DNA from: Prorocentrum cordatum
Lineage: Eukaryota; Sar; Dinophyceae; Prorocentrales; Prorocentraceae
Reading direction: 5' to 3'
NCBI GenBank assembly: GCA_963575745.1
Contig: CAUYUJ010017871.1
Span: forward strand, 747,045 to 811,044
Length of the DNA: 64,000 nucleotides
How positions within the stretch are numbered: position 1 is the first letter of the stretch; the number at the start of each line of letters is the position of its first letter. Below the pieces are notes generated by a model. It ran no database searches and was not told the origin of the DNA. It worked only from the letters and a program-made list of their open reading frames with translations. Below, piece by piece: positions 62,346 through 64,000 of this stretch. Made by a program: the position numbers and the translations under genes.

Positions 62346-62555
62346 CTCGTGCGAACCATGGTTCAGCACAGCAAGCAGGGATAGTTCGGTGCTGGTCGGC
62401 GGGAGCGAGGGCGCGGGCGAGTCTGCGCGCTGCGGCGCGGAGTGTCTCCGCGAAGGTGTGGGCGCCATCGCCACCTTCCTGGCCACAGCCTGGCCCTCCA
62501 GCTTCGCCGCCGCGGGCTTGGAGCTGGACGCCGCATCGACTTTCGTCTGGTTATC
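62346..62555 (-). CDS. HhH-protein penultimate exon
   Basis: Minus-strand exon of exactly 70 codons. The likely acceptor is TTCCGCAG just before GATAACCAG (62555). It encodes DNQTKVDAASSSKPAAAKL, a basic, Ser/Pro-rich linker (RKVAMAPTPSRRHSAPQR) and ends ELSLLAVLNHGSHE at 62346. The 5' and 3' phases are both zero, which lets it join the last exon directly. Upstream exons, including any motor domain, are not recognisable between 62556 and the window end. Confidence 0.55.
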
Positions 62556-63234
62556 CTGCGGAATCAAGAAGTACTTTGCGGGCGAAGAACGGTATAACAT
62601 CAACTTTGCCGTCATCGGGAACACTTATCCCAGGGCGGCTGGGAAATTTCACCAGCCCTCTGGGCGTAGGTGGTCTAGACAGCTTTCTCTTCCAACCCCC
62701 TTCTTCCACTTCGGGCCCTTATTAATATACACCCCCTCCCCAAGCGATCGGGGGCCAACCAGGCACCATGCCGACACCATGCCGACCCGCCACCCACCAT
62801 CCCTGTTAAAAACAATACAAACAGCAATCTGCCTCCACATTTGGAGCATGCGCGGCCAACCTGATGCGACCTCCCCCACCATCCCTTTCAAAGAACAGTG
62901 CAAAGTGCACTTTGGGGCAAAGTCTCGAGTCATGTTCTTTAGGCCCGCGAGCAAGTTGTACTGTTGTTGGCAAGGACGGCGGGGATGTCAACATAGTCCT
63001 TGCTGTGCGCAGGACTACCATCCCGGCCAAAAAAAATGCAACATGCACCTCGCGGCTGAATCTGGATCGTGCGCGGCCATCCCGCGATCACTGTCAAGTG
63101 GTGTTTGACAGGAACGGAGGGGGTGGTGGCGCGTGGCCTGCTCTGTGCAGGCCAACCAGACACAATGATGGGCATCGGTTTTCGACAAGGATGGCAGGGG
63201 CCGACATGTTTCCCAATGTGTGCAGTGGCGTGCG
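62556..63234. repeat. Intron/upstream region with short forward and inverted repeats
   Basis: CCATCCCTGTTAAAAACA (62798), CCATCCCTTTCAAAGAACA (62877) and CCATCCCGGCCAAAAAAA (63011) are related, and inverted forms appear near 62955, 63102 and 63180 (TTTGACAGGAACGG, TTTCGACAAGGATGG). Units of about 75-100 bp seem to alternate in orientation. No exon seen. Confidence 0.45.
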
Positions 63235-63430
63235 CAGGCGCACCTGACGCAGTCTGCACGTGCCCCGAACGTGGCGCACCTGGCGCGGCTGGAGTGTGCG
63301 GCACACCTGGCGCACTCGGAGCACGTGGCGCATCTGGCGCACCAGGCGTGCCTGGCACGCTCGGGCCCCAGGGTTGCCTGGCGCGCGTGGGGCCCCTGGC
63401 ACGCGTGGCGCACCTCGCCCAAGCGTCGCG
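63235..63430. repeat. CTGGCGCAC-type minisatellite
   Basis: GGCGCACCTGGCGC, GGCGCATCTGGCGCACC, GCCTGGCACGC recur at about 9-bp spacing. Confidence 0.75.
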
Positions 63431-63574
63431 CACCTGGGGTCGGCGTTGGTTCCAGTAGCTGCCCATCCAAAGACGACAGCTGAACATGCTCAGGCTCGGG
63501 TGTTACTTAAATGTAGGGTGGGCGGGTGGGAGTGAGCTGAGCGGCTTGCGGGCGGGTGGGTAGCTCGACTCCTC

Positions 63575-63935
63575 CCCCTGCCCCCTCCCCTGGACCTGGA
63601 CGGGGGGGGGGTCGCGACGAGACGGAGCGTCCAAGACGGCCCAAGACGGTTCCAATAGCGCCTCAGAGAGCTCAAGATGACCTCCAAGATGGCCCAATAT
63701 AGCCCAAGATGCCTCATTATGACTCCTCATATTCTCAGAGGCCCTAAGAACGCTCAAAGAAAACCACAGGTGGCCACGGAGCCTCCCCAGGAGGCCGCCA
63801 AAAAGGTCCAAATCCTCCAAAAACGTAAGGAACATTACTGTAGTTCTCGCCTTTTCGCTGCCGATGGCCTTCCGAGGCCCAACGATGGCTTCAAGAGAGG
63901 TCCAATAAACCTCCAAGACTGCCCCAAGATCGCAG
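63575..63935 (+). repeat. Leader plus CCAAGAGGCCC-type repeat
   Basis: GTCGCGACGAGACGGAGCGT, then CCAAGACGGCCCAAGACGG and CTCAAGATGACCTCCAAG-type units. Same leader as at 23210-23235. Confidence 0.7.
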
Positions 63936-63956
63936 ATGCAATTTTGGTGGGCTCCC

Positions 63957-63958
<2 letters not shown>

Positions 63959-63989
<31 letters not shown>
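63959..63989. repeat. Poly-G run
   Basis: Thirty or so consecutive G at the window edge, similar in kind to 18391-18612. Confidence 0.9.
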
Positions 63990-63990
<1 letters not shown>

Positions 63991-64000
63991 CGGAATTAAA

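Noticed and set aside
1-64000. tRNA, rRNA and CRISPR
   Set aside because: I looked for tRNA B-box-like GGTTCGANNCC with a cloverleaf, for conserved rRNA cores and for spaced direct repeats; the only TTCGA-rich places (22030, 29645) are short tandem iterations without a cloverleaf.

Overview
The window looks like nuclear DNA of a dinoflagellate. The strongest evidence is a complete copy of the 22-nt dinoflagellate spliced-leader sequence on the + strand at 52621-52642, exactly at the 5' boundary of a LINE retrotransposon. Supporting evidence is the very low gene density, the high GC with GC-rich third codon positions, the huge simple-sequence load (CTC/GAG, AGT, GAT, CACACG and GTAT arrays), and several protein families I remember as heavily expanded in dinoflagellates. 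The genus is not resolved; Prorocentrum or the Symbiodiniaceae would both fit. Two 100-N runs (21722-21821 and 47873-47972) are scaffold gaps, so this is a draft assembly.

Layout. 1-9.2 kb: two tandem copies of a roughly 4.75-kb module made of a 101-bp satellite, a short terminal-exon relic, about 600 bp of unique DNA and a kilobase-scale AGT array. 9.2-13 kb: CTC microsatellites alternating with a composite dispersed repeat built on units of about 85 bp. 12.9-19.5 kb: two possible exons, a degenerate coiled-coil gene (14.0-15.0 kb) and a frameshifted transposase-like gene (16.3-19.4 kb) interrupted by about 220 bp of nearly pure G. 20.5-21.7 kb, minus strand: a tyrosine-recombinase C-terminus followed by a cytosine-methyltransferase-like domain, the remains of a YR retroelement. 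22-34 kb: hairpin/fold-back elements, tandem CCAAGAGGCCC-type repeats and microsatellites. 34.9-35.7 kb, minus strand: an intact AT-rich orphan ORF of 260 codons. 36-44 kb: more hairpin elements, a two-copy coding relic, the 101-bp satellite again in the opposite orientation with the same terminal exon, and simple repeats. 45.4-46.1 kb, minus strand: a reverse-transcriptase fragment of a second LINE. 46.7-52.6 kb: GAG/GAT/GTAT arrays and repeats. 52.6-60.0 kb: a near full-length but decayed LINE (zinc-finger and coiled-coil ORF1, endonuclease, RT, RNase H, C-terminal zinc region), capped by the spliced leader and lying between two CTC tracts. 60-64 kb: three more hairpin elements and, on the minus strand, two exons of a helix-hairpin-helix protein resembling the kinesin-10/KIF22 tail. 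Their intron has inverted ends and a 6-bp target-site-like duplication, the hallmarks of an introner.

How it fits together. Nearly every coding trace except the HhH gene and the AT-rich orphan belongs to mobile DNA. Processed-mRNA recycling (a genomic spliced leader), LINE and YR retroelements, several families of short inverted-repeat elements and microsatellite growth explain most of the window. Many reading-frame breaks sit in homopolymers, so some may be assembly errors rather than biology. The repeat families were found by reading and aligning by eye; identities and boundaries are approximate.
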